Position numbers and translations under genes: made by a program. A DNA stretch of 64,000 bases from Flaveria trinervia. Taxonomy: Eukaryota > Streptophyta > Magnoliopsida > Asterales > Asteraceae. The stretch covers positions 105,510,551-105,574,550 of the forward strand of contig CM046452.1 of assembly GCA_025506515.1 (NCBI GenBank). The letters run 5' to 3'. Positions within the stretch are counted from its first letter, which is position 1; each line of letters opens with the position of its first letter. Positions 37,690 through 49,289 of this stretch are shown piece by piece. The notes beneath the pieces were generated by a model that was not told where the DNA came from, did no database searches, and worked only from the letters and a program-made list of their open reading frames with translations.

Positions 37690-38060
37690 TGAAGCTCAAT
37701 CATCAAGATAGGCGTGAATTCCATACCTTGATGATAATTTCATTTTTATGAATGGTATTTCCTCAAATGAAACGACCTTATCAAAGTAGGAGTGAATTCT
37801 GGATTATGATGAAGATTTTCATCTTGTTATATTTTATTTTTGTAAAACTTCATCGTTAAGATAAGAGTGATTTCCCTTACCTTAATGGTGAGCTACCTCG
37901 TCTTAATTTTGTGGATCCTCAACAATGAGTTGGGATCGAACTTTTTTTTGATTGGTAAGTTAGTGGTCATACCTTGGGAATACACCATCAAGTTAGGAGT
38001 GAAAACCACACCTTGAAGACTATTCTCATTCTTGATCATCAACTTATCAAGGTTGTAATC
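37690..38060. repeat. Cluster of related short hairpin repeats
   Basis: At least four diverged copies of a 35-40 bp inverted repeat lie in a row. The best one, 37702-37736, reads TCATCAAGATAGG, then a GTGAATT loop, then CCATACCTTGATGA, whose arms pair. Related units are at about 37779-37812, 37848-37892 and 37986-38016, all sharing 'TCAAG-TAGGAGTGAA' and a later 'ACCTTGATGA'-like arm. They lie upstream of the retrotransposon LTR and could belong to its 3' internal region. Confidence 0.6.
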
Positions 38061-38527
38061 AAGTGACAAGAAACATGTAGTAACTTGAAGGGTGAAACAA
38101 TGATAGTGTTTCGACCTATCAAGCCGAAGCATGATCTTTGAACTTGAAAGGAGACTTGAACGCTCTAGGTTGTTTTTGATTCCAAGCTTGGAGCATTTGA
38201 ATTCTTAAATCGATTTCTTTCCCTTTATTTTCATGTTTTGATCTAGCTATATGGAACCATTTATTCCTTATTCATCGACTTTCATTTTGAGTTATCATCA
38301 AAACCTGATTGCGCGATAGTAGCCTTTCTAAACAATCTTTCTGCTAAAGACATTATCAACTTATGCTCACGTCTTTCTGGTCATACAAATGTTCTCAGCT
38401 TATGGTTGTTTAACTGCATATGTAAACTGTACATAGAGATTGCTACCTTGCAAAACATGTTTACAAATAGTTTTCTTATTGTTTGTGTCACTTCTTGAAT
38501 CGTTTTTGAATCTGTAACCTTGAAATC

Positions 38528-38623
38528 ATTGAAATTTGGTCTTGGTTTTGAACAACAAGACTCGTTATTACCCTCATTGAAATTTGGTCTTGGTTTTGAA
38601 CAACAAGACTCGTTATTACCCTC
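38528..38623. repeat. 48-bp perfect tandem duplication
   Basis: Two identical 48-bp units (ATTGAAATTTGGTCTTGGTT and onward) lie head to tail. On the minus strand they produce a 16-residue repeat with NEGNNESCCSK in an otherwise unrecognised open frame. Confidence 0.9.
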
Positions 38624-38639
38624 ATTGTAATGTGGATAT

Positions 38640-39468
38640 AACGGTTCATAAAATTTGTAGTCATGGGTTTGGCATAAAAGGAAAGACATAACTTGGTATA
38701 TGTCCAAGTGTCTTACCTCCACATATGACAAAACCTAATCTCCGTGTTCCCGTAAATCTCCTGTTTAACTTTTCTTTCAACTAAAATGCTTTTTATCTTA
38801 GAGGTTATGATGACAATTGGCGCATCATAAACCGATTGACAAATCTCATATTGACTCATGTGGGATGACGAGTCGAGAAATTTACTTGTATCTGTTTCAA
38901 ATATTCGTATACCGTGGTATGGCGTTAAAACGTCGATCGTTATTTTGGATGATCGATTCATTTTCTGCTTTAATAATGCTCCTAATCATTGTCGTGAACT
39001 CATTCCAAAATCTTCGCATATCGTATTATTTTTGGACCGATGGTTGGTCAAAGGAGAAATACATACTCACAAGATATGCGTTAAGATCTTTTCGTTACAT
39101 ATAGTGACGTTTGGGGTTCTTAAATCCCGAAGATTAACCTTTCTTATCTTTGTTGGTCTTTCATTGATTTCAAGACCACTTTACTACGAGATTACATTCT
39201 AACAGCTGTGACTTGTAAATCTCACATACCACGGTAACTCGTCATCGTTTTCCAACATTTCATCTCAAAACGTATCGCATTTCACTGGAAGAATTTGAAT
39301 TGACATGTATTATGTCAAGAGACTTGTAAGATTCCATAAAGTGAAGCGTTTCACCTGTGATCAAACGTCAAACACTGTTCGGTGAACACTCACCTTTCAT
39401 TATAATCCCTTTGGTTCATTTAAGTTCATTTTTAATTTCGGGACGAAATTCTTTTAAGTTGGGGAGAC
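38640..39468 (+). mobile_element. Degenerate 3' internal end of a Ty3/gypsy-type retrotransposon
   Basis: The last part, TTTCGGGACGAAATTCTTTT followed by AAGTTGGGGAGA at about 39455-39466, is the usual end of the polyprotein region plus polypurine tract found immediately before the 3' LTR of plant Tekay/Del-type elements. Upstream coding capacity is too decayed to recognise protease, reverse transcriptase or integrase. Confidence 0.55.
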
Positions 39469-42400
39469 TGTAACATCTCGTATTTTCATTAACTTAAAAG
39501 TTAACCTGAGAGCCTCGTTAACTTAAAAGTTAACCTTGTTAAATTTTTAAAAGGGCCTTTTATGTCAATTTTGAAACTTTGGAGACTTGTTATGGTTAAT
39601 AATTAATTTTTGGTGATTAACAAATTAATTAAATAATAAATGATGATAACATTATTAAATATTAAAATATTACTTATTATTATAAAATTTAAGATGATAA
39701 TAATCTTAAATAAAATAATTATCTTTATTATTATTATTATGATAATAATAAAAACCAATATTAATAATACTAATGATAATAACTATAATAATGTTAACAA
39801 TAATAATACTAATAGTAATAATGTTAAGGATAATATATTAATGATAAATGGTAAACTAAATAAATATTTTTCTACATAAAATAATGACACTTTAAAACTT
39901 CAGGGGGCTAAATTGTAATTAAATACAACTAAATCAAACTTTAAAATTCATGTTTTAAACTTTTAAAACACCAGGGACCATTTGTGTAAATATTCAAAAC
40001 CAAACCATCCCCTTTTTTTTTCCCTTTCTCTCTCCCTGGCCAACCGTCACCGGCTGGCCTCCGGCCGAGCTCCGGTGACCACCGAACCCTATAAAAACAG
40101 CCCATGTTTAAGCATGAAAATATGCTAATCGACTTAGGAGGACCCCTCGGACTCGAAACCAAGACTTAATTGAACATTAAAGCTCGGTATTGAAGGGTTC
40201 CGAACCGAACATCCACCTCGATCGACATATAACCGATAAACGTATAAATGATGCTGATTAATCAAATTAAACGTACAGAAACATTCGAATAATCATTTCC
40301 AAGATAAATGCATAGTTTAATTCGAGTTAAATCATCAATTAAACACCCAACTGTAACCGTGGTGGTCGAACATGAACCGGGACTCGTTCAGCACCTCAAC
40401 GAACAAATCAAAGCTATATAACAGAGGGCTAATGTTCCCTTCGATCTCTTTAAACTATCTGTAAACGCAATTCGTAAAGCATTCACTCAATTAACCAATT
40501 GCTAGACGCATGTTCTTCATGAGATAAACGAGACAAATCCAAGCTTAAACACTACAAATCGATCATAATCAGGTGAGTTTAACACATCAGTCTACTCGAT
40601 TACACTTGGGGATCAAAAGCCCTAAGGTTAATCGGGTTGGAACTCACGAATCATTGTTCAATTTTGAGTTTGTTTGATTTAAGGTTCAAATAATTTGGGG
40701 GAAATTTTGAATTAGTGTTTTTAATAATTTAGAACCGAAGTAAACCACGGCTGAGGCCCTGGTTCACTGGTTCCCCGCTCACTTTACCACTTGGAGGTCC
40801 CGGTTTCGAACCCGGGCACCCCCATATTTTTTTAAAATGGCTTTTTAAGCCTTAAATCAACTTTAGAAAATTTTTAATAATATAGAAAAATATTTTATAA
40901 CCTTTAAATATTTTAAGTTGTCAAATAGTTTTTAGTAATATTTTAAAATACTAAACAATTAAAAACCTTTGTAATAAAACATTTTAAAGGTTATTTTTGA
41001 ATGATTAACATAGATTTTAAATAATTAACAAAATAGTAGTGACCCGAACTGTCCTTAAATTTTATCGTTTAAATCACGATATTTTAAATGGAGTTTTATT
41101 TTAAAACGTTATAAATCCTTTTGTGTAATAAAACTATATTATGTTTCAAATTATATTTAATTATAAATCTAAATGATAAATAACTAATTCTTCAAGTAGT
41201 TGTTAAAATGATTATGTGAATAATTGTTATTATCTAATCATTTGAGCATGTTATATCATTTAATGAAGTTATTCGTTAACTTTTATTTAAATTCTTGAAA
41301 ATTATAAAACAATATAAATTGCTTTAAGTTTTTTTAAAACTTTATAATAAATTATTTAAAAGCTCAAAACCTTATAAAATGATTATAATATGTAACCTCC
41401 TTATCAACTTTTAAATAGTTAATTTCTAAATTAATAATTTTCTTTTCACATATTATACTTAATTTCTATAAAATCAATAACTTAAATTGTTAAGACATTT
41501 TCAATTATTATTGGTCTTAATTGATTTAAATTATCTTTATTAAACCTAAATGATTTATTATTAAACTCCTAAATTCCATTTGAAACCCTAGTTCATGTTT
41601 TATTGTTAATCTTATTACCAAACTAATCTTGGAATCTATAGGTTTAAACAACTTGTAAAAGAAACCATTTGGAACCTCGTTTAAATTATTATCATCATTA
41701 TTATAAACTTAATTACTCATCAAAACCCTAAAACTATTGAAACCCTAATTCTTATTTAAACATTAATCAATATATTAACCTTAATCTTCATCTTGTAAAT
41801 TATATATTTAGGTGCTTGTAATGGACACTTGGGATTTATCTTGTAATCTTTTATATCATCTTGAAATGCTTATTTCCATGTGAGTATTTCCATACCCCTT
41901 TTTGCTTATTTTCACACTTGGGGTGAAACATGTTAACTTATTATCATTGCACTTGTAAACTTATTTGAGACTTGTAATCTTTATGGCAATTCATCATGAA
42001 AAGTTATGGTTAGTTGAACTTTTGTGGTTACCATGTTATGGCGTAATATGTACAATCATTAACTATTGCTAGCCCAGCGAAGTCATAGATCTATGGGCAA
42101 GACAAGCCTGCTTTGGTTGATCCAAGTACACTTAGCTGATCGTATAATCTTGTAAACGTTTGAGACTTGTAAAACTTTGTCGAGGTTTGATTGTTGCATT
42201 GTTCATAACATCCCTAATCACTTTATTCACTAACTTATGACTTGAATTGCCATCTTTTATATAATCTATGTATTGAAACTATGGAATGCTCACCAACATT
42301 TTTATGTTGACCTTTTATTTTTTAACATGTTTCAGGAATACCCCAAGTGTGTGTTCTACTCTTTGAAGCTTATCACATATAGGATTGGACCTAGAGATAA

Positions 42401-42584
42401 AATAGATGATCATGTTATTTGTAGCATTTGTACATGATGTATTCTTTGTTGAAACTTTTGCTTGAAATGTTACAATTGAATCTTATGAATAATATATTTG
42501 GATTTAATAAATAGCGTTATGTGGTTGTGAACAATCGTAACCCTCACATCTCGACGTTTCCGCCGTCAAGGTTGGGGTGTAACA
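39469..42584 (+). mobile_element. Single ~3.1-kb LTR of a Ty3/gypsy-type element
   Basis: The LTR begins TGTAACATCTCG directly after the polypurine tract and ends GTTGGGGTGTAACA at 42584; TG...CA borders and the TGTAACA words at both ends fit Tekay-like LTRs. A TATA-like CCTATAAAAACAG at about 40088 is a candidate LTR promoter. The large size fits that lineage. No matching 5' LTR is visible in the window, so this is either a 3' LTR with a truncated element or a recombination remnant. Family naming is inferred from the border sequences. Confidence 0.65.
40752..40828 (+). repeat. tRNA-like (T-arm/B-box) segment inside the LTR
   Basis: The segment contains CCCGG-TTTCGAAC-CCGGG (40799-40816), a 5-bp stem with an 8-base loop matching a tRNA T-arm and the RNA polymerase III B box. 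An upstream CTGGTTCACTGG word at about 40759 could be a decayed A-box region. It is best explained as SINE debris or a decayed tRNA pseudogene, not a functional tRNA. Confidence 0.45.
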
Positions 42585-42585
42585 T

Positions 42586-42995
42586 GTAATGTGTTCATCA
42601 CAAAACTTTAGTTAGAGGTTGTTTTCCCAGCCTTTGGCCTTGGGGTCATACTTTTAACGGATTATTTTACATCTTACAGCCTCAATTTAAATCAGCAAAA
42701 GCTGTAAGCGATCCAAACAGGTAATGATTTAATATTATAGTAACATATGTTATGTTTAGTACTCTAACTTTTGACGTTATAGAGCACACTCAAAACCTCA
42801 ACAAATATTGGTAAGCAAACCATGTGCCTTTTATGTACTCCTATAATAACCTTAACTAATTAACTATTTCCATATTCTTGTAAAAAACAAGTTTCCTCTA
42901 TAAACTACTCCAATTCTCTCTAAGTATTTCTTCTCCCATAGTCATCATTCAAAATCACCTATAAATATTTTTTGTGTTGTTATTGGGTGAAACTC
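42586..42995. repeat. Duplicated Aux/IAA 3' flank, copy 1
   Basis: The sequence from TGTAATGTGTTCATCACAA to CATCATTCAAAATCACCT matches 44865-45248 over its whole length with scattered differences. It starts exactly where the LTR ends. It has no coding sequence of its own. Confidence 0.8.
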
Positions 42996-44221
42996 CCTTA
43001 TCTCATGGTTCGATGTCTGAATTTATTTTGATGTAACACCTAGGTCTATTTTCTTGATTTCCTTTAAAAACCTATAAAGCTGGATACATTTGCTCTTTAT
43101 TACCCCATGCGACCCAAATACCTCAATTCTACCCAATCATATCACTATAAGTTATAAACATTTGTTATTCCCCAGCATAAAAAGGAATTGTTGCAAGCGT
43201 TAAAAAATGAACATATGAAACCAATGATCCTTGTAGAGAGTTGTTAGGTTAATGATATTTAGTTAGGGAGTAATTGGTTAACCAATTTCAATAAGAGCAA
43301 TTTGCACAATAGCTTTTTAATTACATTGTATTAGTTAGTGGTTAGTATGTCATATATATGTCAGATGATCAAGTTCTTGGTGATAGGGTTACATGGAAAC
43401 CATTATAGGAGTCCGATGGCTGCAAAAAGAGATGACAAACAGTACTAACAACATCTCCAATAGTGTAACCTTGGGCATCCTTTAGATGTGTTGGAACTGC
43501 CCTTTGGAAGGGTACGATTGGAGCTCACCGTCCTCGAGGAGGAAACCCTTGCAAACAGGCACCATCAAACGAGAGGAAGTGAGGCCAAATGAATCTTTTT
43601 ATGTTTTGAGTTTATATTTTTCAATTTAATTTGTATTGGATTAGTGACTTGTACAACGTTTGCCTTAATAACTGGTACATTGCATTCGTTTTAAATTTAA
43701 ACCACTTTACATGCAGGGAATAGGTAAAATAACATAAATATGTAGAATGCTATAAAATCATGTTGTATACGCCCATCTAATGTCTAAATTTTTAGTTTTT
43801 GATAGTAAGAAACTAAAAAACAACTTAGTATAAAATAATTTGATTTAGGAAAAATAAAAGTAGAAAATGGCGATGATATAGAAATGTAAGGATTTATAAA
43901 ACCATTGAACATAAAATGGTCTAATTCATACGATTTAACCACTAAAATGGTCTAATTCATACGATTTATCCATGTCTACTCATAGTCATAGGTGTAAGTT
44001 CTAACCTATGTTATGTCGGCCTAAAATTAGGATTGGGCCTAAACAGATCCGGCATAGTGGGCCTAACCCAACCCTTAAAACTAATTTCTTTATCTTATCA
44101 AGTAAAAAGGGCAGCCCATTTATGAACAATGATCCGAGTATCTGACCCCCTGATTTCACAGCCATACTCTTCAGTCTTCACTCTCTTGAAATCTTATCCC
44201 ATACATATGTTATACAAGAGG
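42996..44221. other. Intergenic, no gene seen
   Basis: This is AT-rich spacer. A short tandem duplication of AAAATGGTCTAATTCATACG lies at about 43914-43972. No other feature is recognised. Confidence 0.5.
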
Positions 44222-44229
44222 ACTATAGT

Positions 44230-44856
44230 CATGGATGACAAAAATAACCCTAGCCTGGTGGGTATATCCAAAACACAAAGGATATGAGACGGGTATACCC
44301 AATGGATATTTGGCCGTGTATGAGATTAATTTTAACACATTTTGCGGGAAAGGAAAGGGTATGGATTAGGTAATACCCGGCTTGATTGCCCAAACATATT
44401 CCTGGAGTTCTTTATTTTTGGATATGAAACCAAAATGAACTAATTGTGACTATTCGGATGTGAAATTTTAATACACTTATATGTTTTAATTGGTTTGTAG
44501 TCTCGATAAGAAAGTTTAAGCAATTTGTTATGATGATTTTTAATGTAAAATTTACCAAATGAAAATGTTATTGTAGTTTTTACTATATGAAATTTTATAG
44601 AGATGATCATATTCAATATTTAAAATGAGGTACTTAAATATATAAAAACAAAAGTGTGTAAATGAACTAGATAAGGATAGGTCAATACCCGCGCGTATGC
44701 CCATAACCTGATGCTAACGGGTATACCCGATACTTGATGGGTAATTGTCCTACCAATACCCGACAGATCATGAGCCAGGTATGGGACAAGATATCAAAAC
44801 CATGCATGGACTTGGGATTGCCAATACCCGGCCCCAACCCGACCATTACCATCACT
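44230..44856. mobile_element. Non-autonomous hAT-like element with 8-bp target duplication
   Basis: The element is about 627 bp and is flanked by ACTATAGT (44222-44229) and ACTATTGT (44857-44864), a 7 of 8 match. The left end starts CATGGATGACAAAAATAACCC and the reverse complement of the right end starts AGTGATGGTAATGGTCGGG. Subterminal GGGTATACCC words occur on both sides. There is no coding frame. Confidence 0.65.
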
Positions 44857-44864
44857 ACTATTGT

Positions 44865-45248
44865 AGTGTGTTCATCACAATAACTTAGATCATTAGATGG
44901 TGTTTACTAAGGTTTTGGCCTCAGGTTATATTTTAACGGGTTATTTTACATTTTATAGTCTCAATCCAAATAAGTAAAAGCTAGAACCAATCCAACCTGA
45001 TAAAGATATTTTATCATAGTAACATTTGTTATGTTTACTACTCTAATTTTATAAGTTATAGGGCACACCCAAAACGTCAACAAACATTTATAAGCAAACC
45101 ATGAGCCTTTTATGTACTATAATATCCCTAATGAATTAACCATTTCCATATTCTTGAAAAAAAACAAGTTTCCTCTAATCTCTATAAACAACTACTCCAA
45201 TTCACTCTAAATTGTCTTCTCCCATAGTCATCATCCAAAATCACCTTG
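44865..45248. repeat. Duplicated Aux/IAA 3' flank, copy 2 (next to the gene)
   Basis: This second copy of the 42586-42995 sequence directly abuts the last exon of the first Aux/IAA gene, so the repeated unit is probably that gene's 3' UTR and terminator region. The match stops at AAAATCACCT, two bases before the stop codon. Confidence 0.8.
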
Positions 45249-45249
45249 C

Positions 45250-46507
45250 TCAACACTTCTTCAGCAACTCTACATCATTAAAAACAAAACAATAGATCAG
45301 AAAATAATTATAATACCATTCAAAACAATATTATTCCAAAAATACGACTATACGGGTGAGGCATATGATTGTAACATAAGTTACCTCCTGATCCATTAAT
45401 GGCTTCTGAGTTCTTCATTAATCTTATTCGTTTGCACGATTCAACAAACATCCTGCAAAATCATACCGAAAATTGCTTGTGAACAATTTCTCATGGAAAC
45501 AGTGAGACAAAAAAACTGATTACACATTAACACAAATACGGGTGATAATTTATGTACATGCAGATCAACTTACTTCCATGGAACATCACCAACTAACATC
45601 CAATCTCCATCCTTATCTTCATACGTTGGAACGTATTCCATACCGTTCACGGGATCCATCAGCTTCCTCTCATTCAACACGTTTCCTGCAACAATCATTC
45701 AGCACATCAATAAATTATTGACTTGAACAAGAAATTAATTAGACAATCAATAATGAATTCAGATGATGAGTTTATGTACTCACTGATGGTGAAACAAGAG
45801 AATAGATCTTCAAAAGCGCACAAAAGTTGCTGATAACCTGAATACGTTTCTAGATCTACCTTCCTCAAATACGGTGCTCCATCAACCGCCACCTTTACAT
45901 ACTTGCAATCACTCTTCATCATGTTCTTCCGGTAAGATCTCACCGGCGGCCACCCTACCACTTGTTTCCTGTAAAATCCATAAATTCATCGTGTAAATTC
46001 ACCAGCAAATCAATCAAAGTGACAAATTGCAGCTACTAAACTAATTTATGTTGTTTTTCAAGTGCGCAAGAGTATTCACGTCAGCTTTCTTATCATTAAC
46101 ATTATAAATAACACTAAATATCATTACTTTTTATCTCTATTTTTCATTTAATAATATTTTTTATAGTTTATCATTATATTTTCCCTCTTCTCAGATCACA
46201 TTCACTTTCAAAAGAATACTAAATATACGGATGAACAATAAAATTTTCTCTCTTTTACTTACAATCATTCTATATAATAACTTACTTTGACCGGGGAGAT
46301 TTGGTGACGACGGAGCATTCTGTATCGGATTGATCACTTCCGCCCAATTTCAGATCAGTGATGTCGGAAAACCTCCGTTTTGCACCTGAATTTTGCGATT
46401 CACCTGGTAACCGCAACGTTAGCTCCGTATCCTTGAAATTCAGGCCACGGCGGCGACTACGGCGGAGGTAGGTGGCTCCGACGTGACGTGGATGTTTCCG
46501 ATGACAT
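45250..46507 (-). CDS. Aux/IAA transcriptional repressor 1, two apparent 1-bp losses in exon 1
   Basis: Nuclear repressor of auxin response factors, degraded through TIR1/AFB. Exons (minus): 46507-46286, 45968-45784, 45685-45574, 45452-45385, 45269-45250. Domain I is TELTLRLPGE (LxLxL, with R where G is usual), the degron is QVVGWPPVRSYRK, domain III has VKVAVDGAPYLRKVDL, and domain IV has YEDKDGDWMLVGDVPW. The end is CKRIRLMKNSEAING then ELLKKC. An ATG at 46650 gives an open frame but lies upstream of a minus-strand TATATAA (46619-46625), so it should not be transcribed. The ATG at 46507 (MSSETSTS) is better placed. From it the frame reaches domain I only if one base is restored near 46482 and one near 46441-46446. 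That gives 202 residues. The alternative is that the 46650 start is real. Confidence 0.82.
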
Positions 46508-46618
46508 TGTTTGGTGTAGTTGAATATATCCTCTGGTGTAACTGTTTTAGAAGAAGTTGGTTGTTTGAGAGGGAATGTGAGAGGAAGTTTGATTAACGCT
46601 GTGTGGGTTTTTGTGAAG

Positions 46619-46625
46619 TTATATA
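46619..46625 (-). promoter_or_regulatory. TATA box of Aux/IAA gene 1
   Basis: On the minus strand CTCTATATAAC lies 112 bp upstream of the ATG at 46507. This position places the transcription start between it and that ATG. Confidence 0.6.
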
Positions 46626-46659
46626 GAGTGGTAGTAAAGTGTAAAACCATTGGAAGTTT

Positions 46660-48890
46660 GACACGTGTTATGTGCGGTAGTGGTTAAGGTTCCTCCATGT
46701 TACATGCGGGTGTATCATAAAGATTGTGCCTCACTGGCGATTGGGTGCATCTCGCCCATCCATTGCGACCACCATATAGATCTTCAAACAAGATACTACC
46801 AATTTCCAAATCTCAAAATATCTTCAATACATTATAAAAGCCTTTAAGATAAAAATATATTTGATAGAGTGGGGTTGAGCCCTGGTGGTAGACTGGCAGC
46901 AACTAGCAAGAAAAGTCTCAAAATCAAAATCAAAACGTATAAAGTAATGGATTAATGATCGTTAGCTTAAGTGATTCAGTTAATGTCTTTTAAAATTTTG
47001 TTAAAACTAATGTAACTTTTGAGATTTAAGTTTGTGATTAATAAAAATAAGATTTTAGTTTAAGACAGAGGATTTTTCTCATTTAAGGTAAGTTTTCTTC
47101 TGAGATGGTTTCTAGTCTTTTCATTTGAGAATGTGCCAGTCTAGTGTTACATGGCTCCGTACTCGAGTAACGGAGATACATGATTGGTTGGATTTGTGAT
47201 CCGTCAATGATTCAATTAACCTTTTAAAACAAAAAATAGTTTTGGAGCTCAAAACTCGTCCTGATTAACAAACTAAAAGGATAATATGAAACCCTTATCA
47301 TTTATTTAGCGTCGAATTAGAAAATAATTAGCAGAAACCGAAAAAGTTAGTCGTTTAGAAAATATATAGAGCATAAAAAATAGTGTAAAAACTTCTTTTA
47401 TATCATTATATACGAAAAAGTTAACATATTATACATCAGTTAAGATGGTTTTTATGTTTTTTAACGTTTATTTTCAGAACAACATAATATTTTTACACAT
47501 TAAACATATTTATTTATATTTATATTTAATATAATTTTAATTTAAGATCAACGCATATGTATAACCCAATGGTTTAATATTAACACCTCAGGCATGATGC
47601 ATATCGTATTAATTGGGAAAGCAAGAGACAACTTGAAGTTAACATTTGGAAAAAGAATAGGTCCCACATGTCGGGTCATCTTAGTTGTTTTAAGTGCATG
47701 AGTGAAGATAAGCAAATTTTTTTATATTATTTTTTCTGGAAGTGATATACGTGTTTAACAGTATATTCTAATGGTTCTTAAACCTTGACACATGTTATAT
47801 AACGCTCAAAAAGTTTTAGGCATTTTATATTAGAATGACATTCGTTATATAAAAGCGTATAATGAAGGAATATGTGGAAAAATCACAATTTCAAAAATAT
47901 CATAACAAAACAAGATGTGCATTTTGTTCCATTTGTTTATGTCAAGTTTAACTTTTTCTTAATAGAATATAGCTATAATTATGTTTTGATTTAATCATCC
48001 TAGTTTTAATTGTCTTATAACGAGTAACTTTAAGACAAAAATATCCTTAAAATCAAAGTTCGTTAACTTTATTTTGTTATAAGAATTAAATAAAGAGAAA
48101 TATTCTAAATGTTAAGAAATTGCACATAAGATATATCAAGCGATAATGACACCAACTTAACAAAAATTGATAAGGCACAAGATACACCTAGGCAAATTTG
48201 TATATGTTTTTTTTGTTTTCCTTTCATTTTGTCAAGTGATTCGATTTATTTGTTAGTTGCTTTGTTAGACATACTTATAGACATATACATATGTTATTAT
48301 CGTTAAACATAACATAGGGACATTAACATTGAAAGTTTATTTCTTGTCTTAATTACCCATCAAGCCATACTAAACTTTTAACTAATATACCAAACTCACT
48401 TCCAACACGCTCTAACTAAATCATTGATTGATTTGATCGGATCTCCAATTTCTTCCTGCATTTTTGTTAAAATAAGTTAACTTTTTGGTTGATTATAGGT
48501 AAACAATATAGAAGATAATAAATATATTTAATAAAATTAGTTAACAATAACATTCAGGTTATGACTAAAACTTATAATATCTATAAGTTCCTGTCACTGA
48601 ATTAAATTCAGCTTATGACTAAAACTAATTATATATTTATTTGAAAAAAACGATTTGATAGTAACAACGACATAGACTTTTAAGTTTTATGTTAACTATA
48701 ACAATGGATACACAACCATCACATAATGATCCGGTGATTTCTCAAAAGGCAATATTATGAAAAATCATTATTGTTCAAATAAAAAAATGGGGTTACATAG
48801 TTACAACTTAAATATAATTACCTATATAAATATAAGATTGATTTTTATGTTATAACAAATTTCAAATATATAATAATAAATAAATAGGAC
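46660..48890. other. Upstream region of Aux/IAA gene 1, no gene seen
   Basis: About 2.2 kb of AT-rich DNA without convincing coding. A single GAGACA (auxin-response-element core) occurs at about 47625, which by itself is weak evidence. Confidence 0.4.
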
Positions 48891-48934
48891 TAGATTGTTT
48901 AAAACCTCGGTAGCTTATAATCACCATCATTCTT

Positions 48935-49035
48935 TCAAAATCATTCTCATTCCTTCATCCATATATCCACATGCCAAACTTGTATTGCACCTTGTTCAAA
49001 ATCATTCTCATTCCTTCATCCATATATCCATCATT
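48935..49035. repeat. Short direct repeat, ~36 bp twice
   Basis: TCAAAATCATTCTCATTCCT followed by TCATCCATATATCCA occurs at about 48935 and again at about 48996. Confidence 0.85.
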
Positions 49036-49289
49036 CTTTCCAATTTAATTTTTCTTGAACGAAATGTTTATTTACAAAACTTACTTATTTCGTTTTCTTA
49101 ATAAGAAATTACTTATTTCTATAACTAAAAGTATTTTAAGGAAAAATAGTGGTAATTTGGGATGGGACCAAAAGAGACCATCATGTGATATTGTCTGTTT
49201 GTCGGATTTAAAAGGGGGGATAGCCTTTTGAATTCTGGACCAATTCTTAAACGGACACGTGCGTGTTCTAGATAACTTTCATACATGAT

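Noticed and set aside
37690..38060. CRISPR-like array
   Set aside because: Units are diverged, unevenly spaced inverted repeats in a plant nuclear context and no cas genes exist here.
38381..39202. Open frames on both strands (for example MSYVEVRHLDIYQ and MWDDESRNLL)
   Set aside because: They lie in decayed retroelement sequence, overlap on opposite strands and match no domain I know; the 48-bp duplication inflates one of them.
39640..39879. ORF rich in I, N and K
   Set aside because: It is low-complexity AT-rich sequence inside the LTR.
40752..40828. Functional tRNA gene
   Set aside because: Only a T-arm-like hairpin is convincing; no acceptor stem or D-arm of proper geometry was found.
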